A stretch of DNA of 64,000 nucleotides from Oxalobacteraceae bacterium UBA6018 (GCA_002428015.1 DIZW01000036.1:3367-67366), one strand, 5' to 3'; counted from the stretch's first letter, positions 27,521 through 37,247 are shown. Numbers and translations: made by a program. The notes: a model not told the origin generated them from the letters alone.

Positions 27521-28795
27521 ATGCAACTCCTAGCTGTCGGCCTGAACCACACCACCGCCCCGGTCGCGCTGCGCGAGCAGCTCGCGCTCGCGCCGGAGCA
27601 GTTGGGTCAGGCCGTGCGCGCCGCGCGCAACTGGTTCGCCCGCCTGGACGACCGCGGCAGCGACGAGGCGGCCATCCTCTCGACCTGCAACCGCACCGAG
27701 ATGTACGCCGCCAGCCACGTGCCCAATCCGCTCGACGCCAGCGCCCACTTCCTGGCCGACTACCACCGGCTCGACTTCAACGAGCTGCGCCAGCACCTGT
27801 ACATGCTGCCCCAGGACGCGGCCGTGCGCCACGCGTTCCGGGTCGCCTCGGGGCTGGACTCGATGGTGCTGGGCGAGCCGCAGATCCTCGGCCAGCTCAA
27901 GGACGCGGTGCGCCACGCCGACGAAGCGGGCGGCCTGGGCACCTACCTGCACCAGCTGTTCCAGCGCAGCTTCTCGGTGGCCAAGGAGGTGCGCAGCACC
28001 ACCGAGATCGGCGCGCACAGCGTGTCGATGGCCGCCGCCGCCGTGCGCCTGTCGCAGCGCATCTTCGACAAGCTGGGCGACCAGAACGTGCTGTTCATCG
28101 GCGCCGGCGAAATGATCGAACTGTGCGCCACCCACTTCGCCGCCCAGAGCCCGCGCTCGCTCACCATCGCCAACCGCACCATGGAGCGCGGCGAGGCCCT
28201 GGCCCAGCGTTTCGGCGGCACCGCGATCCGCCTGGCCGCCCTGCCCGAGCAGCTGGCCCGGTTCGACATCGTCGTCTCCTGCACCGCCTCCTCGCTGCCC
28301 CTGATCGGCCTGGGCCTGGTCGAGCGCGCCGTCAAGACGCGCCGCCACAAGCCGATGTTCATGGTCGACCTGGCGGTGCCGCGCGATATCGAGGCCGAGA
28401 TCGCCCGCCTGGACGACGTGTTCCTGTACACCGTGGACGACCTGGGCCAGGTGGTCCAGAGCGGCCTCGAAAGCCGCCAGGCCGCGGTGGCCCAGGCCGA
28501 GGCCATCATCGAGATGCGCGTGCAGTCCTTCATGCACTGGGTCGACGACCGCGCCATGGTCCCCGTGATCCAGGACCTGCAGGAAAACAGCGAAGCCATG
28601 CGCGTGCTCGAACTCGAACGCGCGCGCCGCATGCTGGCCCGCGGCGACGACGTCGAGGCCGTGCTCGAGGCGCTGTCCAAGGGCCTCACCGCCAAGTTCC
28701 TGCACGGCCCCCAGCAGGCGCTGCACCGGGCCCAGGGCGACGAGCGCGCCCGCCTCGCCAGCCTGCTGCCGCAGCTGTTCCGCGGCCGCCGTTAG
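27521..28795 (+). CDS. hemA: glutamyl-tRNA reductase
   Basis: The 424-aa enzyme reduces Glu-tRNA to glutamate-1-semialdehyde, the first step of C5 haem synthesis. The N terminus QLLAVGLNHTTAPVALRE and catalytic Cys in ILSTCNRTEMYA are diagnostic. They are followed by the NADPH domain (VLFIGAGEMIELCATHF) and a helical dimerisation domain. ATG 27521 is used instead of the longer frame from 27431. TATAAT at 27479 is a possible -10 without a properly spaced -35. Confidence 0.96.
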   Translation: MQLLAVGLNHTTAPVALREQLALAPEQLGQAVRAARNWFARLDDRGSDEAAILSTCNRTEMYAASHVPNPLDASAHFLADYHRLDFNELRQHLYMLPQDAAVRHAFRVASGLDSMVLGEPQILGQLKDAVRHADEAGGLGTYLHQLFQRSFSVAKEVRSTTEIGAHSVSMAAAAVRLSQRIFDKLGDQNVLFIGAGEMIELCATHFAAQSPRSLTIANRTMERGEALAQRFGGTAIRLAALPEQLARFDIVVSCTASSLPLIGLGLVERAVKTRRHKPMFMVDLAVPRDIEAEIARLDDVFLYTVDDLGQVVQSGLESRQAAVAQAEAIIEMRVQSFMHWVDDRAMVPVIQDLQENSEAMRVLELERARRMLARGDDVEAVLEALSKGLTAKFLHGPQQALHRAQGDERARLASLLPQLFRGRR

Positions 28796-28885
28796 CGTCC
28801 CGCGCGACCGTTTTCGCGTTGGCGCGCGCCACCCCGGCGCCCGCATCCCCTCAACACCCGTCTCACCTTTTGTCGAACGATCCCT

Positions 28886-29962
28886 ATGAAACCATCGATG
28901 CTGGCCAAGCTGGACCAACTTGCCAACCGACTTGTCGAACTTGACGAACTGCTCATGCACGAAGGCGCCACCGCCAACATGGACAGCTACCGCAAGCTCA
29001 CCCGCGAGCACGCCGAGATCGGCCCGCTGGTGGCCCTGTACAAGGACTACCAGCGGGCCCAGAACGACATCGCCGAGGCCCAGGAGATGCTGGGCGACCC
29101 GGACATGAAGCAGTTCGCGCAGGAGGAGATCGAGGCTGGCAAGGCGCGCGTGGCCGCGCTCGAGGCCGACCTGCAGAAGATGCTGCTGCCCAAGGACGTC
29201 AACGACGAGCGCAACATCTTCCTCGAGATCCGCGCCGGCACCGGCGGCGACGAGTCGGCCCTGTTCGCCGGCGACCTGCTGCGCATGTACACCCGCTTCG
29301 CCGAGCGCAACCGCTGGCAGGTCGAGATGGTGTCCGAGTCGCCCTCCGACCTGGGCGGCTACCGCGAAGTGATCGTGCGCCTGGTCGGCAACGGCGCCTA
29401 CTCCAAGCTCAAGTTCGAGTCGGGCGGGCACCGCGTGCAGCGCGTGCCCGCCACCGAGACCCAAGGGCGCATCCACACCTCGGCCTGCACGGTGGCGGTG
29501 ATGCCCGAGGCGGACGAAGTCGAAGACGTCAACATCAACCCGGCCGACCTGCGCATCGACACCTTCCGCGCCTCCGGCGCCGGCGGGCAGCACATCAACA
29601 AGACCGATTCGGCCGTGCGCCTGACCCACCTGCCCACCGGGATCGTGGTCGAATGCCAGGACGACCGCAGCCAGCACAAGAACAAGGCCCAGGCCCTCAA
29701 GGTGCTGGCCGCGCGCATCAAGGACGTGCAGCTGCGCGAACAGCAGTCCAAGGAAGCGGCCACCCGCAAGAGCTTGATCGGCTCGGGCGACCGCAGCGAG
29801 CGCATCCGCACCTACAACTTCCCGCAAGGGCGCATGACCGACCACCGCATCAACCTGACCCTGTACAAGCTCGATTTCATCATGGATGGCGACCTGGCCG
29901 AACTGACCAACGCGCTCGCCGCCGAGCACCAGGCCGAACTGCTGGCCGCGCTGGGCGACTGA
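28886..29962 (+). CDS. prfA: peptide chain release factor 1
   Basis: The 358-aa protein has the GGQ motif in RASGAGGQHINKTDS, which catalyses peptidyl-tRNA hydrolysis. The stop-codon recognition segment in domain 2 is near HRVQRVPATETQGRIHTSA. It reads UAA and UAG. PrmC, encoded two genes downstream, methylates the GGQ glutamine, so the two are functionally paired. Confidence 0.97.
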   Translation: MKPSMLAKLDQLANRLVELDELLMHEGATANMDSYRKLTREHAEIGPLVALYKDYQRAQNDIAEAQEMLGDPDMKQFAQEEIEAGKARVAALEADLQKMLLPKDVNDERNIFLEIRAGTGGDESALFAGDLLRMYTRFAERNRWQVEMVSESPSDLGGYREVIVRLVGNGAYSKLKFESGGHRVQRVPATETQGRIHTSACTVAVMPEADEVEDVNINPADLRIDTFRASGAGGQHINKTDSAVRLTHLPTGIVVECQDDRSQHKNKAQALKVLAARIKDVQLREQQSKEAATRKSLIGSGDRSERIRTYNFPQGRMTDHRINLTLYKLDFIMDGDLAELTNALAAEHQAELLAALGD

Positions 29963-30033
29963 GATTTAAGCGCGCGATAAGCCGACCGGGTTACACTGGC
30001 GGCGCCCCCACCGCCCCCCGAACCGCCTAGGAA

Positions 30034-30513
30034 ATGAAGATGCCACGACAACGCGCCCTCCTGCTCGCCATCGGCCTGACCTGCTTCGCCCTCGTCGGCG
30101 CCGCGCTCTATCTCCAGCACGCGATGAACCTGCTGCCCTGCCCCCTGTGCGTGATCCAGCGCTACGCCTACCTGGCCACCGGCGTGTTCTGCCTGATCGG
30201 CGCCGCCTCGGCCGGCCCTGGCCGCCTGTGGAATGGCCTGGCGCTGGTGTCCGCCCTGGTCGGCCTGGGCTACGTCGGCAAGCACCTGTGGGTCCTGGCC
30301 CACCCCGGCCTGTCGTGCGGGATCGACCCGATGGAGACCATGCTCAACAAGATCCCCAGCGCCACCATGCTGCCCTGGCTGTTCCGCGCCGACGGCCTGT
30401 GCGAAGACGCCCGCGACACCCTGCTCGGGCTCTCGGTTCCGCAATGGTCCGGGCTCTGGTTCGTGCTGCTCAGCGTGGCGCTGGGCGCCCTGCTGCTGCG
30501 CCGGCGCCGATGA
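30034..30513 (+). CDS. dsbB: disulfide bond formation protein B
   Basis: The 159-aa inner-membrane protein has four helices. The first cysteine pair is CPLC in the first periplasmic loop, followed by VIQRYAY. The second pair is Cys in GLSCGIDP and GLCEDA of the long loop. It reoxidises DsbA and passes electrons to ubiquinone. The stop codon overlaps the prmC start (ATGA). Its place between prfA and prmC is unusual, since these two are often adjacent. Confidence 0.94.
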   Translation: MKMPRQRALLLAIGLTCFALVGAALYLQHAMNLLPCPLCVIQRYAYLATGVFCLIGAASAGPGRLWNGLALVSALVGLGYVGKHLWVLAHPGLSCGIDPMETMLNKIPSATMLPWLFRADGLCEDARDTLLGLSVPQWSGLWFVLLSVALGALLLRRRR

Positions 30514-31334
30514 ACATCGCCGCAGGCGCCAGCGTGGGCGCGCTGCAGGCCGCGCTGCCGCTCGCGCCGCTCGAAAACCGCATCCTCCTGTGCCACGCGC
30601 TTGGCCTGACCCGGGTCGGCCTGATCACCCAGTCCGAGCGCCTCCTCACCGAAGCCGAGGCGCACGTCCTGGCGCGGCTGGTCGCGCGCCGGCTGGCCGG
30701 CGAACCGATCGCCTACATCGTCGGCAAGCGCGAATTCTTCGGGCTTGATTTTTGCGTCAGCGACGCCGTCCTCATTCCCCGTCCCGACACCGAACTGCTG
30801 GTCGAACTCGCGCTGGAAAAGCTGGCCCCCGGCGCCCGCGTGCTCGACCTGGGCACCGGCAGCGGCGCCATCGCCGTCGCGCTCGCGCACACCCGGCCCG
30901 ACGCCGACGTCAGCGCCCTCGACGTCAGCGCCGCCGCGCTCGACGTCGCGCGCGCCAACGCCGCCGCCCACGGCGCCAAGGTCCGCTTCCTGCGCAGCGA
31001 CTGGTACGGCGCGGTGCAAGGCGAGCGCTTCGACCTCATCGTCTCCAATCCCCCCTACATCGCCGCCGGCGACGTCCACCTGCTGCAGGGCGACCTACGC
31101 TTCGAGCCTGTAGGCGCCCTGACCGACCACGCCGACGGCCTCACGGCCCTGCGCGCCATCGTCGGCGGCGCCGGCGCCCACCTCGTCCCCGGCAGCTGGC
31201 TGCTGCTCGAGCACGGCTACGACCAGGCCGCCCAGGTGCGCGACCTGCTGCGCGCCGCCGGCTACGTCGACGTCCAAAGCTGGCGCGACCTGGGCGGCAT
31301 CGAACGCGTCAGCGGCGCCCGCCTGCCGGCCTAA
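30510..31334 (+). CDS. prmC: release factor glutamine N5-methyltransferase
   Basis: The protein is 274 aa. The SAM-binding motif is VLDLGTGSGAIAVALA and the catalytic NPPY sits in LIVSNPPYIAAG. The N-terminal helical domain recognises release factors (EPIAYIVGKREFFGLDF, LIPRPDTELLVE). The ATG overlaps the dsbB stop, implying coupled translation. The frame stays open upstream but that part is dsbB read out of frame. Confidence 0.95.
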   Translation: MNIAAGASVGALQAALPLAPLENRILLCHALGLTRVGLITQSERLLTEAEAHVLARLVARRLAGEPIAYIVGKREFFGLDFCVSDAVLIPRPDTELLVELALEKLAPGARVLDLGTGSGAIAVALAHTRPDADVSALDVSAAALDVARANAAAHGAKVRFLRSDWYGAVQGERFDLIVSNPPYIAAGDVHLLQGDLRFEPVGALTDHADGLTALRAIVGGAGAHLVPGSWLLLEHGYDQAAQVRDLLRAAGYVDVQSWRDLGGIERVSGARLPA

Positions 31335-31376
31335 GCCACCAACAACACCGCCATATCAGGCGACAAGAAATGCGAC

Positions 31377-31461
31377 GGGGTCGGAGGCGACATCCGGACA
31401 CGGGCTCGGCTGTATTGCTGACCAATAGATGAGCTTGTGTCCAGATGTCGCCTCCGACCCC
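31377..31461. repeat. palindromic repeat, family 2, copy 1
   Basis: Two 25-bp arms (31377-31401 and 31437-31461) begin GGGGTCGGAGGCGACAT and end in the complement. They are near-perfect inverted repeats around a 35-bp spacer starting GGGCTCGGCTGTATT. No coding capacity is seen. The same arms recur at 31513-31596 and at 59056-59573. Confidence 0.88.
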
Positions 31462-31512
31462 GAGGTTGACTGCCGACGCGCCCAGCGACAAAGTTTGACG
31501 TAAAAGCGACGA

Positions 31513-31596
31513 GGGTCGGAGGCGACATTCGGACACGGGCTCGGCTGTATTTCCGTTTAATAGCTGACCTTGTGTCCGGATGTCGCCTCCGACCCC
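31513..31596. repeat. palindromic repeat, family 2, copy 2
   Basis: The arms are 31513-31536 and 31572-31596, with a 35-bp spacer that again starts GGGCTCGGCTGTATT. A T run at 31602-31606 follows, so transcripts from prmC may end here. With copy 1 it fills most of the 337-bp gap between prmC and the DUF885 gene. Confidence 0.88.
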
Positions 31597-31671
31597 GCAC
31601 CCTTTTTCCGCCTGCCGCACTCGCCGGTTTGTTGCCGCTTGCTAGAATGACGTTCCCCGATCGGAGTCGTC

Positions 31672-33537
31672 ATGCGTAATCTGCTTGTCCTTTGCATTGT
31701 TCTGCTCGCGCTGCCGGCGGCGCAGGGGGCGGATGTGGCTGAACAGCAGGCCAGCGCCTTGTTCGACAGCCACTGGCAGTGGCGCCTCGCCCACCAGCCC
31801 GAATTCGCGACCTCCATCGGCGATCATCGCTTCGATGCGGCGCTGTCCGATACCTCGCTTCAGGCCAGCCGCGCGGCGGCGGCGCACCATGCCGAGATGC
31901 TCGCGCAGGCGCGCGCCCTCGATCGCGAGCAACTGGGCGCGCCCGCGCAGTTGTCGCTGCAGTTGTTCATCCACGACGAGGAGCAGGCGCTCCAGGCGGC
32001 CGCCTTTTACCCGTACACGGTGCAGCCGCTCACCGCCTACGCGGGCATCCACGTCACGCTGCCGCAGATGGTGGCGGAGATGCCGTTCGCGACCGAAACC
32101 GATTACCGCAATTACGTGGCGCGCCTGGCAGCCCTGCCCCAGTACGTGAACGGCTTGATCGCGCAGCTGCGCGCGGCGGCCAGCAGCGGCTGGACGACAC
32201 CGAAAACGGTCATGGCCCCGGTGCCGGCCATGTTGCGGCAGTTGCGCGAGAGCGCGATCGACGGGCCGCTCGGCCAGCCGTTCCGCCAGATCCCTGCCAG
32301 CATCGACAAGCCGGTGCGCGAGGAGCTGCGCGCGGCCGGCATGAGCGCGCTGCGCACCCAGGCCCTGCCGGCCCTGCAGACGCTGGAGGACTTCGTGCGC
32401 ACCGAATACCTGAGCGCCGCGCGCGACTCGATCGCGGCCAGCGCGCTGCCGGGCGGCCAGGCCTACTACGCCTTCCTGGTCGCCGCCAACACGGGAACGG
32501 ACATGTCGCCGGCGGCGGTGCATGCCTTGGGCCTGCAGGAGGTGGAACGCCTGAAGGGGGAGATGAGCGCCGCCGTCGCGCGCACCGGCTTTTCCGGCTC
32601 GTTCGCGCAATTCGCGGTGTTCGCCAATTCCGATCCGCGCCTGTTTGCCAGCAGCCCGGAGGCGCTGCTCGATCGCTACCGGCGCCTTGTGGCGCGCGGC
32701 GCGGCGGGCTTGCCGAAGCTGTTCGCGACCGTGCCGGCGCATGCGCTGACGGTGAAGGCGGCGCCGGCCCTGGGCGCGGAAGAGCGCGGCGCGGCCTGGT
32801 ACGACGCCGGCAGCGCCCAGCGCCCGGCGGCGTTTGTGGTGAACACCTCACGGCTGAACACGCGCCCCTTGTGGGAGACCGAGGCCCTGGCGCTGCACGA
32901 GGGCGTGCCGGGCCATCATCTACAGGTCTGGCTGGCGCGCAGCAATAGCGCGCTGCCGGCGTTCCGGCGCAACGCGTGGTACGTCGGTTACGGCGAGGGC
33001 TGGGGCCTGTATGCGGAGTCGCTGGGAGCGGAGCTGGGCTTCTATCGCGACGCCTTCTCGGCCTTCGGGCAGCTCAATTCGGCGCTGTTTCGCGCGGCGC
33101 GGCTGGTGGTCGACACCGGGATCCATGCGATGGGATGGAGCCGCCAGCAGGGTCTCGATTACCTGAACGCGAATACCGCCAATTCGCCGGCGGACAACGC
33201 GATCGAAATCGATCGCTACATCGCGTGGCCGGGGCAGGCGCTCGGCTATACGGTCGGCGCGCTGAAGATCCGCGCCTTGCGCGACAAGGCCCAGGCGGCG
33301 CTGGGCGAGAAGTTCGATGTGCGGGCCTTCCATGGCGCCATCCTGGACCAGGGCCCGCTGCCGCTCGATGTGCTGGAACAGCAGGTCGATCTGTGGCTCG
33401 AAAAAGAGCGGAGCAAGGCCGTTGCGACGCCGCCGTCGGCGCCTGCTTCCGGGTCGGCGTCCGCGTTGGTTCCGGCCGCCGCGCATGGCGGGGCATCCGC
33501 GCCGGCGCTGCAGGCGCCTCCCCCGCCGGAGCACTGA
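31672..33537 (+). CDS. secreted DUF885 family (putative metallopeptidase)
   Basis: The protein is 621 aa with a Sec signal (LLVLCIVLLALPAAQGA). The motif ALHEGVPGHHLQV near residue 410 is the conserved zinc-site-like HExxxGH of DUF885 proteins. Downstream AFRRNAWYVGYGEGWGLYAE supplies the other conserved acidic residues. The family is thought to be metallocarboxypeptidases, so a periplasmic peptidase is likely. The C-terminal 40 residues are Ala/Pro-rich and probably disordered. Confidence 0.85.
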   Translation: MRNLLVLCIVLLALPAAQGADVAEQQASALFDSHWQWRLAHQPEFATSIGDHRFDAALSDTSLQASRAAAAHHAEMLAQARALDREQLGAPAQLSLQLFIHDEEQALQAAAFYPYTVQPLTAYAGIHVTLPQMVAEMPFATETDYRNYVARLAALPQYVNGLIAQLRAAASSGWTTPKTVMAPVPAMLRQLRESAIDGPLGQPFRQIPASIDKPVREELRAAGMSALRTQALPALQTLEDFVRTEYLSAARDSIAASALPGGQAYYAFLVAANTGTDMSPAAVHALGLQEVERLKGEMSAAVARTGFSGSFAQFAVFANSDPRLFASSPEALLDRYRRLVARGAAGLPKLFATVPAHALTVKAAPALGAEERGAAWYDAGSAQRPAAFVVNTSRLNTRPLWETEALALHEGVPGHHLQVWLARSNSALPAFRRNAWYVGYGEGWGLYAESLGAELGFYRDAFSAFGQLNSALFRAARLVVDTGIHAMGWSRQQGLDYLNANTANSPADNAIEIDRYIAWPGQALGYTVGALKIRALRDKAQAALGEKFDVRAFHGAILDQGPLPLDVLEQQVDLWLEKERSKAVATPPSAPASGSASALVPAAAHGGASAPALQAPPPPEH

Positions 33538-33850
33538 CGCGCGGCGCCCCCGAAACCGGCCATGGCGCGGGTGCGCGCCGGGAGGATAATGACCGTCGCC
33601 GCAAGCGGATTGAACTTTTCGCGCTTCACATGACCTTATCGTTGATCGTGAGGCCGCCGCGCACAGAATCAGCGCGAGCATGATATTGTCGTTTATGCAC
33701 ACGTGGCAGCAAAATACCGGCGCGCAGACCGCATTGCGCGGGGCTGGCGCGGCCGTCCCCATGCGCGATCGGCCCGCGTCAGGCGGGTTCGCCAAATTTC
33801 GGTTAATCTCGCTGCAATTACTAATTTGGCAGTGCTAGAAAGGATACACC
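33538..33850. other. 313-bp gap before gshA, no gene recognised
   Basis: Only very short frames occur here, including a 14-codon one behind GGGAGG at about 33580. None looks conserved or has normal codon use over a useful length. The last 80 bases are AT-richer and probably hold the gshA promoter, but no -35/-10 pair could be assigned. Confidence 0.5.
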
Positions 33851-35443
33851 GTGTCGAACCAATTGACCCGCCGGCTGGCGTTGCTGGACGATGATGAGCA
33901 CCGCGCGCTGCTGGCCCAGGGCTTGCGTGGGATCGAGCGCGAAACCTTGCGCGTCGACCGCCAGGGCCATCTGGCCCGCACCCCGCACCCGGAGGCGCTG
34001 GGCGCGGCGCTGACCCATCCGCAGATCACCACCGATTACGCCGAGGCGCTGCTGGAATTCATCACGCCGGCCGAGCACGACATCGCCTTGACGCTGCATA
34101 AGCTCGATGCGATCCACCGCTTCGCCTACGCCAAGCTGGGCGACGAAATGCTGTGGAGCGAGTCGATGCCGTGCGAGCTGCCGCCCGAGGAAGAGATCGA
34201 GATCGCGTGGTACGGCAAGTCGAACATCGGCATGCTCAAGCACGTGTACCGGCGTGGCCTGGCGCTACGCTACGGCAAGGCCATGCAATGCATCGCTGGC
34301 ATCCACTACAACTATTCGCTGTCGGAGAAGCTATGGCAGTTGCTGCTCTCGAGCGAAGGCATCGCCGAGGAGCGCCGCCGCGGCATCCGCGATTTCCAGA
34401 GCGAGAGCTATATCGCGCTGATCCGCAACTTCCGCCGTTACAGCTGGCTGCTGATGTACCTGTTCGGCGCATCGCCGGCACTGTCGACGAGCTTCCTGCG
34501 CGGGCGTGCCCACCAGCTCGAGCGGCTATCCGACGACACCTTGTACCTGCCCTACGCGACCAGCCTGCGCATGAGCGACCTGGGCTACCAGAACGACGCG
34601 CAGTCCGGCCTGACGCCGCACGAGAACTCGCTCGAGAGCTATGTGACGACCTTGATGGACGCCGTCAACCGCCCGTACCAGCCGTACGAGGCGCTGGGCA
34701 CCAAGCGCGATGGCGAGTGGATCCAGCTGTCGACCAACGTGCTGCAGATCGAGAACGAATACTATTCGACCATCCGCCCCAAGCGCGTGATCCGCACCGG
34801 CGAGCGCCCGGTGCAGGCGCTGTGCCGGCGCGGCGTGCAGTACATCGAGGTGCGCTGCCTGGATGTCGATCCTTTCGAGCCGGTCGGGATCAGCCTGGAG
34901 ACCGGGCGCTTCATGGATGCCTTCCTGCTGTTTTGCGCGCTCGACGACAGCCCGCTGATCAATGAGATCGACAGCCAGATCCACGCGCGCAATTTCTCGC
35001 GCACGGTCAAGGAGGGGCGCCGCCCTGGCCTGACGCTCACACGCAACGGCGCCGAGGTCCCGCTGGCGCTGTGGGCCGAGGAACTGATCGAGCGCATCCG
35101 CCCGGTCGCCGCGCTGCTCGACGAGCAGCACAACGACGGCGGCGTGCACGCGGCCTCGCTGGCGCAGCAGCTGGCCAAGGTCGCCAACCCGGCCCTGACG
35201 CCGTCGGCCCGGGTGCTCGAGGAAGTGCGCGCCCTCGGTTCGAGCGCGGCGTTCGGCCTGCGCCAGAGCGAGCTGCATGCGGCCTACTTCCGCGAAAGCG
35301 CCCTGATGCCGGCCGAGGAAGCGATGTTCGCCGAGATGGCGGCAGCTTCGCTGGCGGAGCAGGCGATCATCGAGCAGACCCAGACCGGCAGCTTCGACGC
35401 TTTCGTGGCGGCCTATAACAACAGTACCCTCTGCTGCGAGTGA
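33851..35443 (+). CDS. gshA: glutamate-cysteine ligase
   Basis: The 530-aa enzyme joins glutamate and cysteine with ATP, the first step of glutathione synthesis. The N-terminal GLRGIERETLRVDRQGHLA and ITTDYAEALLEFITP carry metal- and substrate-binding acidic residues typical of the proteobacterial GshA type. Translation begins at GTG 33851 with AAAGGA six bases before it. No gshB is nearby. Confidence 0.95.
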   Translation: MSNQLTRRLALLDDDEHRALLAQGLRGIERETLRVDRQGHLARTPHPEALGAALTHPQITTDYAEALLEFITPAEHDIALTLHKLDAIHRFAYAKLGDEMLWSESMPCELPPEEEIEIAWYGKSNIGMLKHVYRRGLALRYGKAMQCIAGIHYNYSLSEKLWQLLLSSEGIAEERRRGIRDFQSESYIALIRNFRRYSWLLMYLFGASPALSTSFLRGRAHQLERLSDDTLYLPYATSLRMSDLGYQNDAQSGLTPHENSLESYVTTLMDAVNRPYQPYEALGTKRDGEWIQLSTNVLQIENEYYSTIRPKRVIRTGERPVQALCRRGVQYIEVRCLDVDPFEPVGISLETGRFMDAFLLFCALDDSPLINEIDSQIHARNFSRTVKEGRRPGLTLTRNGAEVPLALWAEELIERIRPVAALLDEQHNDGGVHAASLAQQLAKVANPALTPSARVLEEVRALGSSAAFGLRQSELHAAYFRESALMPAEEAMFAEMAAASLAEQAIIEQTQTGSFDAFVAAYNNSTLCCE

Positions 35444-35477
35444 GCATACTGCGATTGACCAGCCGATTGGGCCGCCA

Positions 35478-36521
35478 ATGCTGACCTTTTATAACGAACA
35501 TCACGCCCAGCATCGCGGCCGCCACGAGATGTTCCGCGGCGAGCAGGTGCCGTGCTTCGAGACGCCGGACCGGGCCGACCTGGTGCTGGCTGAGTGCGAG
35601 CGGCGCGGGCTGGGGCAGATCGTCACGCCGCACGGGGTGTCGCTGGTGTCGCTTGAGCGCATTCACACGCCGCGCTACCTGCACTTCCTGCGCAACGCGT
35701 GGAGCGAATGGATCGCGCTGGACCCGGCCAACGCGGACAAGGACGCGTTCCCGTCGGCGTGGCCGATCCGCGGCATGCGCGCCGACATCGAGCCGGATAA
35801 CTTCAACGCGCGCATGGGCCTGTACTCGATGGACACCGGCACACCGCTCACGGCCGGGACCTGGATCGCGGCCAAGACCGGGGCCGATTGCGCCGTCAAC
35901 GCGGCGCACGCGCTGCGCCTGGGCGAGCGCGGCACCTTCGCGCTGACCCGTCCTCCCGGACACCACGCGGGCGCGGATTTTTTCGGCGGCTACTGCTTCC
36001 TCAACAATGCGGCGCTGGCGGCCCAGCATCTGCTCGACGACGGCGCGCGCCGGGTCGCCATCCTCGACATCGACTACCACCACGGCAACGGGACCCAGAG
36101 CATTTTCTACCGGCGCGACGATGTGCTGTGCGTGTCGATCCATGCCGATCCGCGCAGCGACTATCCGTTCTACCTGGGCCACGCGGACGAAACCGGCGAG
36201 GGCGCGGGAGCCGGCTGCAATATGAACCTGCCGCTGGCGCAGGGGACCAGCCCGGCGCAGTGGTTCGCCGCGCTGGAGACGGCCTGCATCAAGCTGGCCA
36301 GCTACGGGGCCGACGCGCTGGTGGTGTCGCTGGGCGTGGACACCTACGCTGGCGATCCCCTGTCGCGCTTCGCGCTGCAGGGCGGCGACTTCCTGCGTAT
36401 CGGCGAGCGCATCGGCCACACCGGCCTGCCGGCCGTGTTCGTACTCGAGGGCGGCAACGCGGTGGCAGAGATCGGCATCAACGTGGTGAACGTGCTGGAA
36501 GGGTTCGAAACGGCGGCGTGA
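35478..36521 (+). CDS. histone deacetylase-like amidohydrolase
   Basis: The protein is 347 aa. The deacetylase core is complete: RPPGHHAGADFFGGYCFLNN (His pair), the metal ligands in DIDYHHGNGTQ, and SLGVDTYAGDPL for the second Asp. The N terminus (MLTFYNEHHAQHRGRHEMF) and SIHADPRSDYPFYLGH resemble acetylpolyamine amidohydrolases. The substrate is probably an acetylated polyamine or similar small molecule. It starts 34 bp after gshA and may share its transcript. Confidence 0.88.
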   Translation: MLTFYNEHHAQHRGRHEMFRGEQVPCFETPDRADLVLAECERRGLGQIVTPHGVSLVSLERIHTPRYLHFLRNAWSEWIALDPANADKDAFPSAWPIRGMRADIEPDNFNARMGLYSMDTGTPLTAGTWIAAKTGADCAVNAAHALRLGERGTFALTRPPGHHAGADFFGGYCFLNNAALAAQHLLDDGARRVAILDIDYHHGNGTQSIFYRRDDVLCVSIHADPRSDYPFYLGHADETGEGAGAGCNMNLPLAQGTSPAQWFAALETACIKLASYGADALVVSLGVDTYAGDPLSRFALQGGDFLRIGERIGHTGLPAVFVLEGGNAVAEIGINVVNVLEGFETAA

Positions 36522-36622
36522 GCATGCGGCGCTCCGGGCGTGCGCGGGAAGATGGCAGCGCGCGCGTCGTCGGTACCCCCTCGCGGGGATCAAGCCATCG
36601 CGACTTCAGCGAAAGGAACAAG

Positions 36623-37120
36623 ATGTCTCGTTTTCAACTTGCGCAGCTTAACGTCGGCGTGACCCTGGGGCCGATGGATTCGCCCGTGATGGCTGAGTTC
36701 GTCGCAAATCTCGACCCCATCAATGCCCTGGCCGACGCGGCGCCCGGGTTCGTGTGGCGCCTGCAGACCGAGGACGGCAATGCCACGTCAATCAGCCCGC
36801 TTGGCGACAACATGATCGTCAATCTGTCGGTATGGGACGACCTGGCGTCGCTGAATCGTTATGTCTACAAAAGCGCCCACGTGGACATCGTCAAGCGGCG
36901 CAAGGAGCGGTTCGCGCGCATGGAGGAAAGCTATGTGGCGCTGTGGTGGGTCGCGCGCGGACACCGGCCCAGCGTGGACGAAGCGCTCGAGCGCCTGGCG
37001 CACCTGCGCACCCACGGGCCAAGCGAACATGCGTTCAGCTTTCGCCAGCCCTACCCCGCCCCCGACACGCCGGCCGCCAGCGCGCCTGGCTGGCTGGGTG
37101 ACGCCTGTCCGGCGGAGTGA
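36623..37120 (+). CDS. DUF3291 family protein
   Basis: The protein is 165 aa and starts MSRFQLAQLNVGVTLGPMDS with GAAAGGAAC upstream. The segments APGFVWRLQTEDGNATSI, LSVWDDLASLNRYVYKSAH and FARMEESYVALWWV match DUF3291, a ferredoxin-like (antibiotic monooxygenase-related) fold of unknown function. The long in-frame stretch upstream is a shadow of the amidohydrolase gene. Confidence 0.82.
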   Translation: MSRFQLAQLNVGVTLGPMDSPVMAEFVANLDPINALADAAPGFVWRLQTEDGNATSISPLGDNMIVNLSVWDDLASLNRYVYKSAHVDIVKRRKERFARMEESYVALWWVARGHRPSVDEALERLAHLRTHGPSEHAFSFRQPYPAPDTPAASAPGWLGDACPAE

Positions 37121-37247
37121 ATGACGTATCGAACCGCGGCCCGCCGGCCGGGCCAGCACGGCTGACCCAGGCCACCGATCACCCGTGCCAGCAGCTCGCG
37201 ATGGCGGGCGCGGAGCTGGCCGGCCGCAGCGCAGCCAACATCCAAAC

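Noticed and set aside
27530..29929. 799-codon open frame antisense to hemA and prfA
   Set aside because: The two sense genes are unmistakable, and the antisense product is compositionally biased and without motifs.
33681..33839. 52-codon frame upstream of gshA
   Set aside because: No ribosome site, unusual composition and no recognisable family. It more likely covers the gshA promoter.
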